A program made the translations under genes and the position numbers. From DATFVA01 sp963800255 (GTDB taxonomy: Bacteria > Bacteroidota > Ignavibacteria > Ignavibacteriales > Ignavibacteriaceae), in the NCBI GenBank assembly GCA_963800255.1, contig CAWDAK010000024.1, positions 62,001-126,000 on the forward strand: DNA of 64,000 nucleotides, read 5' to 3'. Position 1 is the first letter of the stretch, and each line of letters starts with the position of its first letter. This document shows, one piece after another, positions 18,091 through 25,646 of the stretch. Under the pieces are notes generated by a model. It saw only the letters and a program-made list of their open reading frames with translations. It was not told the DNA's origin and searched no databases.

Positions 18091-18522
18091 ATGACTGTAA
18101 TATTTTCTAAAAAATGCGAATATGGACTTCAGGCAGTACTTTATCTGGCCGCTCAGCATACCGGCGAAGTAATTCCCTCGGATGAAATTGCAAAAAATCT
18201 TAACATTCCCAAAGAATTTGTATCTAAGATACTTCAGAGTCTTACAGAGAGCGGGATAGTGGATTCGAGGAAAGGGAAGTCAGGCGGTTTTTTCCTGGCT
18301 AAAGATCCTTCCAGGATAAGGTTAATTGACATTGTAGCAGCTATAGACGGACTTGGAATGTTCAATAATTGCGTGCTGGGATTTCCTGACTGCAGCCCCA
18401 ATAATCCGTGTCCGCTTCACTCAAAGTGGGGAGAACTAAGAACTAAGGCATACAATATGCTTACTGATGAAACGATTGATAAATTTAAGGAAAGTACATT
18501 AAGAAAAGTTAGTAATCTGTAA
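18091..18522 (+). CDS. Rrf2-family transcriptional regulator with a three-cysteine iron-sulfur site
   Basis: At 143 residues this is a typical Rrf2 protein (IscR/NsrR group). The N-terminal winged helix contains KCEYGLQAVLYLA and LNIPKEFVSKILQSL, followed by the wing GKSGGFFLA. Three cysteines near the dimer helix (C94, C101, C107; spacing C-x6-C-x5-C) should bind an iron-sulfur cluster that senses nitric oxide, oxygen or iron-sulfur status. The spacing differs by one residue from the usual C-x5-C-x5-C. The genes downstream (ferredoxin-like, RIC, haemoglobin) favour an NsrR-like nitrosative-stress role. Palindromes upstream suggest autoregulation. Confidence 0.88.
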   Translation: MTVIFSKKCEYGLQAVLYLAAQHTGEVIPSDEIAKNLNIPKEFVSKILQSLTESGIVDSRKGKSGGFFLAKDPSRIRLIDIVAAIDGLGMFNNCVLGFPDCSPNNPCPLHSKWGELRTKAYNMLTDETIDKFKESTLRKVSNL

Positions 18523-18536
18523 AATTTTTTAATATT

Positions 18537-18560
18537 AAATCAGACTTTATTATCCGATAT
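18537..18560. promoter_or_regulatory. Second copy of the Rrf2-type operator (site 2)
   Basis: AATCAGAC (18538-18545) and ATCCGAT (18552-18558) align with site 1 at 16 of 24 positions, and both half-sites are kept at the same spacing. It covers the region where a ribosome site would be expected and touches the ATG at 18559. This would let the regulator control the ferredoxin-RIC-haemoglobin genes separately from its own gene. Confidence 0.45.
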
Positions 18561-19689
18561 GAGAACTAAGAAGAAAATAATCCGCAACACTGAGAAGTCG
18601 GTGCAAAAATATCGTTTTCTTGTACAAAGCGCTTTCGCACTATTATGTATATGGATCGGGATCGAGTTCTACTTATTTAGTAAATATCTGGAAACAGGTG
18701 GAGCCTCATCATTTATCAGCAGACCTCCGGGAGTAGACGGGTTCCTGCCTATAAGTTCATTTATGAGCTTTTATCTCTTCATAACTACCGGACAGATTCA
18801 TTATGCACATCCGGCCGGGTTATTCATTTTCCTGGCTATACTGTTAGTATCATTGGTTTTCGGGAAGGCTTTCTGCAGCTGGTTGTGTCCTGTGGGGTTT
18901 ATCTCCGAACTTATAGGTGATTATGGTGAAAAGATGTATATGAAAATCTTCAAACGGAGAATACATCTGCCCAGGTGGATTGATTATCCGCTGCGCAGCC
19001 TAAAATATCTGCTTCTGGGTTTCCTGTTATATTCTGTTTTTTTCCTGATGTCGTCATTAGCACTACAGGCTTTCCTTGATAGTCCATACAACATTGTAGC
19101 TGACCTTAAAATGTATTACTTCTTTGCAGATATCTCGCGGTCGGCGCTTATAATTCTCGCCGTATTGTTTGTTCTGTCAATATTGATAAGAAATTTCTGG
19201 TGCAGATTCCTTTGTCCTTACGGGGCATTACTTGGTCTATTCTCATTTTTGAGTCCTCATAAGATCAAAAGGAATCCCGTAAGCTGTATTGACTGCGGTT
19301 TATGTGCGAAAGCATGTCCCTCTTACATAAAGGTTGATGAAGTTAAGACAGTAATTTCAGATGAATGCAATACCTGCCTGAGCTGTGTTGATGCGTGCCC
19401 TGTTGAGGATACTCTTGATCTGAAATCAATCCTTCCAGGGGGAAAAAAAGTGAACAAAAAATATGTGGCTATAGGGGTTGTTTCTATTTTTATGCTGGTG
19501 ACAGGGATAGGTATTTTCAGCGGGCATTGGGACAACCACATATCAGGGAACGAATATCTTATTCATTACAAGAATATGAATACTTATGGTCACCCCACAG
19601 GCACGGCTGCTATTAAAAAATTTAACAAAGAAGCAGCCTCAAGCAAGCTTGAAAGAAAAGATGAAATTAATAAAACAAAGGAGAATTAA
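18559..19689 (+). CDS. NapH/CcoG-like membrane protein with 4Fe-4S clusters
   Basis: The 376-residue protein has about five membrane helices and two cytoplasmic C-P motifs typical of the NapH/NosR/CcoG group (FCSWLCPVGF near residue 112 and FWCRFLCPYGAL near 217). A ferredoxin domain with two 4Fe-4S clusters follows (CIDCGLCAKACP and CNTCLSCVDACP). A further membrane helix and a charged tail end the protein. Such proteins pass electrons from quinols to partners. Here the partner may be the adjacent di-iron or haem protein, since no nap, nos or cytochrome oxidase genes are present. It ends directly before the RIC gene. Confidence 0.82.
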   Translation: MRTKKKIIRNTEKSVQKYRFLVQSAFALLCIWIGIEFYLFSKYLETGGASSFISRPPGVDGFLPISSFMSFYLFITTGQIHYAHPAGLFIFLAILLVSLVFGKAFCSWLCPVGFISELIGDYGEKMYMKIFKRRIHLPRWIDYPLRSLKYLLLGFLLYSVFFLMSSLALQAFLDSPYNIVADLKMYYFFADISRSALIILAVLFVLSILIRNFWCRFLCPYGALLGLFSFLSPHKIKRNPVSCIDCGLCAKACPSYIKVDEVKTVISDECNTCLSCVDACPVEDTLDLKSILPGGKKVNKKYVAIGVVSIFMLVTGIGIFSGHWDNHISGNEYLIHYKNMNTYGHPTGTAAIKKFNKEAASSKLERKDEINKTKEN

Positions 19690-20436
19690 ATGGAACAGAA
19701 CAGAAGCGAAATTCTTAACAATGAATTTTCAGGGCGTACTCTTTCAGAAATTGTAACCCACAACTTCAGGGCAGCTGCAGTATTTGAAAAATACAATCTT
19801 GATTTCTGCTGCGGGGGCAAAAAACCTGTATCAGAAGCCTGTAGGGAAAAGGGACTCAACTCCTCGGAAATTTTTGAGGAACTCAGGTCGATTGGAAACG
19901 AGGGAAAAGGAAGTGAGAATCACTCTGATTGGGAACCTGATTTTTTAATAGATTATATAGTAAACAATCATCATGCCTATATTGTCAGAATGATCCCGAT
20001 TCTTTCGGCACACACACAAAAGATTGCCTCCGTGCATGGAAAAAATCATCCGGAATTGATTAAGGCTGCCGGGAGTTTCGAAAAGGTATATAAAGAGCTT
20101 AAACAGCATATGATGAAAGAAGAACAGATGCTCTTTCCTTTTATAAAACAGCTTGTGACTGCAAAAAGAGATGGCAGGAAAACCGAAGCTCCTTATTTCG
20201 GAACAGTCAAAAACCCAATCAGAATGATGGAAGCTGAGCACCAGGCGGCGGGAGATGAGATGTATGAAATCAGAAACCTCACCCGGGGTTACGCCATACC
20301 GGAAGATGCCTGCGGTACTTACAGCGCAACTATGCAGGAGCTAAAAGACTTTGAAGAGGACCTTCATAAACATATTTATCTCGAGAACTTTATTCTATTT
20401 CCAAAAGCGGTTGAGTTGGAGAAGAAATTACTTTAA
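19690..20436 (+). CDS. ric: Iron-sulfur cluster repair di-iron protein (RIC, ScdA/YtfE/NorA type)
   Basis: RIC proteins restore iron-sulfur clusters damaged by nitric oxide or peroxide. The 248-residue protein has the N-terminal ScdA_N (DUF542) domain with FEKYNLDFCCGGKKP (C40-C41). A hemerythrin-like four-helix domain follows, whose iron ligands are suggested by NHHAYI, HGKNHPE, HMMKEEQMLFPF, EAEHQAAGDEM and HKHIYLENFILFP. The order and size are standard. It directly follows the NapH-like gene and is followed by a truncated haemoglobin, a set that fits nitric oxide defence. Confidence 0.92.
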   Translation: MEQNRSEILNNEFSGRTLSEIVTHNFRAAAVFEKYNLDFCCGGKKPVSEACREKGLNSSEIFEELRSIGNEGKGSENHSDWEPDFLIDYIVNNHHAYIVRMIPILSAHTQKIASVHGKNHPELIKAAGSFEKVYKELKQHMMKEEQMLFPFIKQLVTAKRDGRKTEAPYFGTVKNPIRMMEAEHQAAGDEMYEIRNLTRGYAIPEDACGTYSATMQELKDFEEDLHKHIYLENFILFPKAVELEKKLL

Positions 20437-20452
20437 GATATTTTGTATCTTA
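20434..20452. promoter_or_regulatory. 19-bp palindrome between ric and the haemoglobin gene
   Basis: TAAGATA (20434-20440) and TATCTTA (20446-20452) are perfect inverted repeats around TTTTG. The palindrome begins on the ric stop codon. Its AAGAT...ATCTT ends recall NsrR-type boxes, but a role is only inferred. Confidence 0.35.
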
Positions 20453-20475
20453 TTTTATCAAAACTTAATACTGTT

Positions 20476-20853
20476 ATGGACATTAGAAATATTGAAGACA
20501 TCATAATCCTGGTTGACCGTTTTTATGATAAGGTTAATGATGACAGTCTTTTATCGCCTGTCTTTAATGATTTTGCTAAAGTAAGCTGGGAGGATCATCT
20601 TCCTGTTATGTACAGTTTCTGGAGTGCTGTCCTTTTTGATACCAATACCTATAAAGGACAGCCCTTCACATCTCACATAGAACTGCCGGTTACAACCGAA
20701 CATTTCCACAGGTGGCTTGAACTATTCAAACAAACAGTCGATGAAAATTTCAAAGGAGAGAAGGCTGACGAAGCAAAAGAAAGAGCTGATTCAATTGCGA
20801 ATATTTTTCAGGCGAAGCTAGGATTAATTACAGATAACCTTAGCATACTATAA
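20476..20853 (+). CDS. Group III truncated haemoglobin
   Basis: This small haem protein (125 residues from the ATG at 20476) resembles group III truncated haemoglobins: VDRFYDKVNDDSLLSPVF at the start, WEDHLPVMYSFWSAVLF in the middle, and the proximal haem-ligand region TTEHFHRWLELF. Such globins bind oxygen or nitric oxide and are often linked to nitric oxide detoxification. A TTG start 11 codons upstream is possible but falls inside the palindrome, so the ATG is preferred. It closes the Rrf2 cluster and converges with a small minus-strand gene. Confidence 0.85.
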   Translation: MDIRNIEDIIILVDRFYDKVNDDSLLSPVFNDFAKVSWEDHLPVMYSFWSAVLFDTNTYKGQPFTSHIELPVTTEHFHRWLELFKQTVDENFKGEKADEAKERADSIANIFQAKLGLITDNLSIL

Positions 20854-20864
20854 AACCTTCTGAA

Positions 20865-21077
20865 TTAAAACCCTTTCACCCCCACGTTAAAATTGATATC
20901 CAGCGCATTCTCTGAATTTATTTGGTGAATCTTCTTCAACAGAAGCTCTTTTTCCTGTATGCTGTTAACGTCACCTGTAATCACTAAAGCTCCATTATCT
21001 TCTTTCACCTCTAAATGATTAAGTTCCATTTCCTTCAAAAAATCAATCACAGGCTGATATTTGGCTTTTAATGACAT
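20865..21077 (-). CDS. Small BON-like domain protein
   Basis: This 70-residue protein lacks a signal peptide. The pattern MSLKAKYQPVIDFLKEM, then LVITGDVNSIQEKELLLKKI, resembles short BON-like domains seen alone or before a LysM domain in Bacteroidota proteins. Only the BON-like part is present here. Role unknown; BON domains often bind membranes or small ligands. It converges with the haemoglobin gene, with 11 bp between the stop codons. Confidence 0.55.
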   Translation of the reverse strand: MSLKAKYQPVIDFLKEMELNHLEVKEDNGALVITGDVNSIQEKELLLKKIHQINSENALDINFNVGVKGF

Positions 21078-21243
21078 GAGTATTTCCTTTTTTAGAATAA
21101 GATATGTCGTTTTAATATGGTTATATGTAATTCAGTTAACAGGTAAATAAATCTCCGGCTCAAAATTCTTTAAATCATATTTTGTTAAATTTATTAATGG
21201 AATGTTATTCTTAATTCAATAAACTATTGCCCGGGAATGAAAA

Positions 21244-23076
21244 ATGAAATATTTATACGTTTTTACTTTACTCCTCTTTATCAGTTCACAGGGATTTGCC
21301 CAATATCCGAACGTGATGATAAATAACCCCTCAAGCACAGATCCGGAAGAGGTTTCTATAGCTATTGATCCTTCGAATCCGAATTACCTTGCTGCCGGGG
21401 CAAACATCGATTACACATATTACTCAACTGACGGGGGTTATAATTGGAACCAGCAAACTTTATCGTCCTCACTCGGGGTCTGGGGTGATCCATGCCTGGT
21501 TTTTGACGGCAGCGGAAATTTGTATTATGGTCATCTTTCCGTAGCCAGTTACTGGATAGATAGAATTGTAGTTCAGCGTTCTACCAACCATGGAATCTCT
21601 TTTAATGACGGGGCAGGCATCGGTTTTAATAATCCCAAGAACCAGGACAAAGAATGGATCGGTGTCGATATGACAAATTCCCCCTACAGCGGGAATGTTT
21701 ATATTACGTGGACGGAATTTGACAGCTACGGAAGCGGAAGTCCGAGTGATAGTTCCAGGATTCGTTTTTCAAGATCTACTGATCAAGGCTTATCCTGGTC
21801 TCCTGCGGTGACAATCAGCGACGTCAGCGGCGATTGTATTGATAGTGATAACACGGATGAAGGTGCGGTTCCCTGTGTGGGACCAGATGGACAGGTATAT
21901 GTCAGCTGGGCAGGTCCGCTTGGATTAATGTTCGATAAATCGTACGACGGTGGAACAACCTGGGGAAATGATATTTTTGTATCTGATATTCCCGGTGGGT
22001 GGGACTTTGCGGTTTCTGGAATTTACCGTGCTAACGGTCTTCCAATAACTGCCTGTGATACCTCCAGTACCTCTCCTTACAATGGCAGCGTATATATAAA
22101 TTGGTCCGATCAGAGAAACGGAACAGATAATACAGATGTTTTCTTTGTGAAATCGACAGATGGTGGAAATACCTGGACGTCGCCGCTAAAAGTTAATGAT
22201 GACAATACTTCCCGCCATCAGTTTTTCACCTGGATGACCATCGACCAGACAACTGGTTTCATATACTGCTGTTTTTACGACAGAAGGAACACTGCCGGTG
22301 CAGCCACTGATGTTTTTGTCGCCAGATCTACTGACGGCGGCGATACCTTTGAAAATTTTAAAGTAAGTGAATCATCATTTACTCCAGCCTCAGGTGTATT
22401 CTTCGGCGATTATACAAACATTGCCGCTTATAACCGGATGATTTATCCTATGTGGATGCGTCTAAGCGGTTCATTAAGTGTTTGGACAGCTATAATTCAT
22501 GATACAACCTCTGTTGTCCCAGTTGAACTATCTACATTCAACTCAGAAATAACCGGAGGAAAGGTGCTGCTGGAATGGGAGACACAGACAGAAACAAATA
22601 ATAGAGGATTTGAAGTTCAGAGAAGCAGAAACTCCGAAGATTGGATTACGATCAGCTTTGTTGAAGGAAAGGGAACATCTACTATTCCAAATGAATATAA
22701 ATATACAGATGAACCTTCGTCAAGTGGAACCTATTATTACAGGTTAAAACAGAACGATTTTACTGGAAATTTCAGTTACTCAAAGACCCTTGAAGTAAAC
22801 CTGGTGGTGGTAAAAAGCTATGCACTTGAACAGAATTATCCTAACCCTTTCAACCCTTCTACCACCATTGGATATGAATTACCTACAGAGTCTGATGTTG
22901 TAATAAAAGTTTTCGATGTTCTGGGAACTGAAGTTGCAACCCTTGTGAATAGTAAGCAAACAGCAGGTATTCACGAAGTCAGATTTGATGGATCCAATCA
23001 GGGCAGCGGAATCTATATATACAGAATGAGTGCCGGTTCACAAACAATCACGAAAAAGATGGTTCTTATGAAATAA
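21244..23076 (+). CDS. Secreted BNR/Asp-box (sialidase-like) propeller protein with a type IX sorting domain
   Basis: The 610-residue protein has a signal peptide (1-20, ending GFAQ). A beta-propeller follows with Asp-box motifs STDGGYNW, STNHGISF, STDQGLSW, SYDGGTTW, STDGGNTW and STDGGDTF at about 60, 111, 177, 234, 303 and 361. Then come a fibronectin-like linker (VPVELSTFNSE, WETQTETNNRGFEVQRS) and a C-terminal sorting domain from about 525 (LEQNYPNPFNPSTTI, VFDVLGTEVATLVN, SGIYIYRM). The sorting domain sends the protein through the type IX system to the cell surface. Sialidase-like propellers need not be sialidases, and no catalytic triad was verified. It is the only clear type IX substrate in the window. 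Confidence 0.85.
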   Translation: MKYLYVFTLLLFISSQGFAQYPNVMINNPSSTDPEEVSIAIDPSNPNYLAAGANIDYTYYSTDGGYNWNQQTLSSSLGVWGDPCLVFDGSGNLYYGHLSVASYWIDRIVVQRSTNHGISFNDGAGIGFNNPKNQDKEWIGVDMTNSPYSGNVYITWTEFDSYGSGSPSDSSRIRFSRSTDQGLSWSPAVTISDVSGDCIDSDNTDEGAVPCVGPDGQVYVSWAGPLGLMFDKSYDGGTTWGNDIFVSDIPGGWDFAVSGIYRANGLPITACDTSSTSPYNGSVYINWSDQRNGTDNTDVFFVKSTDGGNTWTSPLKVNDDNTSRHQFFTWMTIDQTTGFIYCCFYDRRNTAGAATDVFVARSTDGGDTFENFKVSESSFTPASGVFFGDYTNIAAYNRMIYPMWMRLSGSLSVWTAIIHDTTSVVPVELSTFNSEITGGKVLLEWETQTETNNRGFEVQRSRNSEDWITISFVEGKGTSTIPNEYKYTDEPSSSGTYYYRLKQNDFTGNFSYSKTLEVNLVVVKSYALEQNYPNPFNPSTTIGYELPTESDVVIKVFDVLGTEVATLVNSKQTAGIHEVRFDGSNQGSGIYIYRMSAGSQTITKKMVLMK

Positions 23077-23103
23077 ATCCCGAAACACAGATAGAGTTTA
23101 TTA

Positions 23104-23141
23104 TGAGGCTCCGGATTCTGAAGTTAAAATTCGAAGCCTCA
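23104..23141 (+). terminator. Hairpin after the type IX secreted protein
   Basis: TGAGGCT (23104-23110) pairs with AGCCTCA (23135-23141), with further partial pairing inside. The T-run (TTTTT near 23153) lies about 12 bases later, so this is a weak terminator or an mRNA-stabilising hairpin. Confidence 0.35.
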
Positions 23142-23244
23142 CAGTTACATTGCTTTTTAGCAGACCTTAAAATGGGAAGCTGATCTATTTCAGTAATACT
23201 TTCTTTAGTTTTTTGGAGTAAACAAAGGATTTTTGGTGTCAATT

Positions 23245-23312
23245 AAAATGGTTGAAAAGTTCCAAAAACAACCAAAATGGTTTAATATTTACAAATTAAA
23301 CTGAAATGGTTG
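23245..23312 (+). repeat. Three decamer repeats at exact 29-bp spacing upstream of the SatD-like gene
   Basis: AAAATGGTTG (23245), AAAATGGTTT (23274) and GAAATGGTTG (23303) start exactly 29 bp apart. The last copy ends in the TTG that forms the -33 element of the promoter. The first two units also share many bases after the decamer. They look like operator iterons for a regulator, possibly the helix-turn-helix of the downstream protein. Confidence 0.6.
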
Positions 23313-23340
23313 ATTTTTCAATTTATGTAGGGTAAATTTG
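23310..23340 (+). promoter_or_regulatory. Promoter of the SatD-like gene, likely giving a leaderless transcript
   Basis: TTG (23310-23312), 20 bases, then a perfect TAAATTTG (23333-23340). The ATG is at 23348, about where transcription should begin, and no ribosome site is seen. Confidence 0.6.
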
Positions 23341-23347
23341 GAACATT

Positions 23348-23980
23348 ATGAAGGCTATAGTATTAATTGCGGATATAGTTTCATCCAAGAAAATTAAAGA
23401 CCGTGGCAGGATTCAGCAAAAACTGAAAACTGAACTAAAAAAAATCAACAGGGATTCCGATTCAATACTTTCTCCGATGACAATTACACTTGGAGATGAA
23501 TTTCAATGTGTATATTCTGACGCCGATGCAATTTATAAAAATATCTGGGAGATTCTATATATATGTTACCCGGAAAGGATTAGATTTTCACTCGGGGTCG
23601 GGGAAATCACCACATCTATAAACAGGAAGCAGGCAATAGGTATGGATGGCCCGGCTTTTTATGAAGCAAGGGAAGGATTAACACATCTAAAACAGAAAGA
23701 TTATTTGTTTGATTTGAGAAGTAGTGAAGCTAATCCTCAAATAGTGGACTTAGCAAGGAGCATTCTTCATTTGGTTTCGCACAACATTGAAAGCTGGAAA
23801 AAAAACAGATTAGAAATAATGAGCCTGCTTTCCGGGGGATTTTCCGTAAAAATAATATCCGATAAACTGAAAATATCCGAGCAGGCAGTATATAAGAATA
23901 TTACAAATGGAGGACTTCAGCCGATACTTGATATTACAAAGAATCTCAGCGTTATTATAAATAACATGGTTAAAGATTAA
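23348..23980 (+). CDS. SatD family protein with nucleotide-cyclase-like fold and C-terminal HTH
   Basis: This 210-residue protein belongs to the SatD family. The N-terminal 120 or so residues read like a class III nucleotide cyclase: LIADIVSS with D9, then TITLGDEF with D50, the two metal-binding aspartates. FSLGVGEITTS and IGMDGPAFYEARE correspond to later core strands and helix. Residues about 155-190 (LLSGGFSVKIISDKLKISEQ) look like a helix-turn-helix. No cyclase activity is established for SatD as far as I know, so catalysis is inferred. It is followed after 1 bp by a membrane protein gene, its usual partner type. Confidence 0.72.
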   Translation: MKAIVLIADIVSSKKIKDRGRIQQKLKTELKKINRDSDSILSPMTITLGDEFQCVYSDADAIYKNIWEILYICYPERIRFSLGVGEITTSINRKQAIGMDGPAFYEAREGLTHLKQKDYLFDLRSSEANPQIVDLARSILHLVSHNIESWKKNRLEIMSLLSGGFSVKIISDKLKISEQAVYKNITNGGLQPILDITKNLSVIINNMVKD

Positions 23981-23981
23981 A

Positions 23982-24707
23982 ATGTTTTTCTACCTCTTAT
24001 CTTTAATAATGCTTTCAAGGCTTTATTCCTTATTCAGTGATGAGAGAATTACGTTATCTAAACTTATTATAATGATGGCTATACAGCTGTTCTTTCTGAT
24101 GTTTATAAACTTAACTTTTGAGCTTATTTTCTTAATGCTGATTTTGTTAAGTCTCGATCTTTTTGAGTTTTTTATTGAAAAAAAGTGGGCCAGGCGTAAT
24201 CTTATCCGGTTTATTCTTTACCTTCTCCTGATTTTAATATCGATAATTTTCAGTAGAGGGAAAGGATTAACTTTTAATAACTGGTTCTTATCCTTTAGCC
24301 GGGAGATTTTTAGTGGCTTTAATCCTGAAATGAATATCAGGATTTCAGGATTACATATGTTCATAATTCTTAGTAGTGTATTTTTTCTTCTCAATGAAGC
24401 CAATTTCTTTATAAGATTAATCTTCGAGATAAGCGGGAAAATTCCCGTTACAAAAGGAACACATGACCCGGATAGAACCGAACTGAATGCAGGAAGAATA
24501 ATTGGAATACTGGAACGACTTATTATTTTCTTTTTTGTTATTGTGGGTCAGTTTGCCGCGGTTGGATTTGTTATCGCGGCCAAAAGTGTTGTACGGTATA
24601 GAGAGCTTGAGGATAGAAACTTCGCAGAATATGTATTAATAGGGACGTTATTATCTTCACTCCTGGCAATTCTTACGGGGTTCGCTGCTGCAAAACTTTT
24701 AAGTTAG
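23982..24707 (+). CDS. Polytopic membrane protein, usual partner of SatD (DUF3307-like)
   Basis: The 241-residue protein has six or seven membrane helices. The most conserved-looking part is the C-terminal third: NAGRIIGILERLIIFFFVI, VGQFAAVGFVIAAKSVVRY and FAEYVLIGTLLSSL, the pattern seen in membrane proteins next to SatD genes. Start and stop are tightly packed (1 bp after SatD, 4 bp before the next gene). Function is unknown; the pairing suggests that the soluble protein controls or is controlled by this one. Confidence 0.65.
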   Translation: MFFYLLSLIMLSRLYSLFSDERITLSKLIIMMAIQLFFLMFINLTFELIFLMLILLSLDLFEFFIEKKWARRNLIRFILYLLLILISIIFSRGKGLTFNNWFLSFSREIFSGFNPEMNIRISGLHMFIILSSVFFLLNEANFFIRLIFEISGKIPVTKGTHDPDRTELNAGRIIGILERLIIFFFVIVGQFAAVGFVIAAKSVVRYRELEDRNFAEYVLIGTLLSSLLAILTGFAAAKLLS

Positions 24708-24711
24708 TTAT

Positions 24712-25494
24712 ATGGACCTGAAAGCCAAATTAGACCACCATTATAAAGCATTCGATAAAACAAAAATATCTCCAGACCCCCTTCAGTTCCTTCACCTCTA
24801 CTCTGATGAAAAAGATATTGAGGTTATGGGATTTGTGGCGGCGGTCTTTGCGTACGGCAGTGTGAATCAGATTGTTAATACACTGAATAAATTTACAGCA
24901 CTCTCAGGTAAAAGTCCTTACGTATTCATTACTTCGTTCAATAAAAACGATAAGGATGAAAGGCTGAAAAGTTTGTATCATAGGTTTTATTCCCCCGAAG
25001 ATGTATCTGACCTTTTCCTTCTTATGAAGAAGTTATACACCCAGTACGGCTCGTTAAAAAATCTTTTTCTAAAGTACTATAATCCTGACGATATTAATAT
25101 TAAAAATGCATTATCAGGTTTCTCTCAGCACTGTATTAACGAACTAAAGAATCTTAAACCAAAAAAAGAATTAAGTGTCGGTGTCAGGTTTATGTTTCCA
25201 CTTCCGGAACTTGGAAGTGCCTGCAAGAGGAAAAATCTGTTTCTGCGATGGATGGTAAGGAAGGATGAACTTGATTTCGGACTATGGAGTGAAATACCCA
25301 AAAATAAACTGGTAATTCCAGTTGATACGCATATAGCACGCATTTGTACACAACTTAAACTTACCAGACGCAAAAATGTAAGTTGGAAAATGGCAGAGGA
25401 AATAACAGAAAATCTTAAGAAGTTCGATCCTGACGATCCTGTGAAATATGATTTTGCGATCTGCCATATAGGAATGAGGAAACTTAAATTTTAG
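24712..25494 (+). CDS. TIGR02757 family protein
   Basis: This 260-residue protein matches the TIGR02757 family, found widely in Bacteroidota and some other phyla. It has VMGFVAAVFAYGSVNQI, RFYSPEDVSDLF, and the C-terminal KNKLVIPVDTHIARI with a following DPVKYDFAICHIGM. The last part resembles the helix-hairpin-helix region of DNA glycosylases (HhH-GPD type), with PVDTH near the place of the catalytic aspartate. A DNA-repair role is plausible but not shown. It is 4 bp after the membrane protein. Confidence 0.75.
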   Translation: MDLKAKLDHHYKAFDKTKISPDPLQFLHLYSDEKDIEVMGFVAAVFAYGSVNQIVNTLNKFTALSGKSPYVFITSFNKNDKDERLKSLYHRFYSPEDVSDLFLLMKKLYTQYGSLKNLFLKYYNPDDINIKNALSGFSQHCINELKNLKPKKELSVGVRFMFPLPELGSACKRKNLFLRWMVRKDELDFGLWSEIPKNKLVIPVDTHIARICTQLKLTRRKNVSWKMAEEITENLKKFDPDDPVKYDFAICHIGMRKLKF

Positions 25495-25519
25495 GTTAAG
25501 TTCTTCGATTATCTGAAGC

Positions 25520-25550
25520 AAGCAGCTGCACACAATAATTTTAGCTGCTT
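25520..25550 (+). other. Hairpin downstream of the TIGR02757 gene
   Basis: AAGCAGCT (25520-25527) pairs perfectly with AGCTGCTT (25543-25550) across a 15-base loop. There is no T-run after it, so termination is uncertain. Confidence 0.3.
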
Positions 25551-25646
25551 ATTAAGGCCTATCATCAAAATAATCTTTGCTTTTCGGGATAAAATTCTAA
25601 ATATTCGTCTGTCAAATTTTGTTTCTTTAGCTATCTGGAGAATTTA

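Noticed and set aside
20443..20475. Upstream TTG start for the truncated haemoglobin
   Set aside because: It would add 11 non-globin residues and begins inside the palindrome; the ATG at 20476 fits the family.
23245..23331. 29-bp-spaced repeats as a CRISPR array
   Set aside because: Only the first 9-10 bases repeat; there are no true repeat-spacer units, and no cas genes are present.
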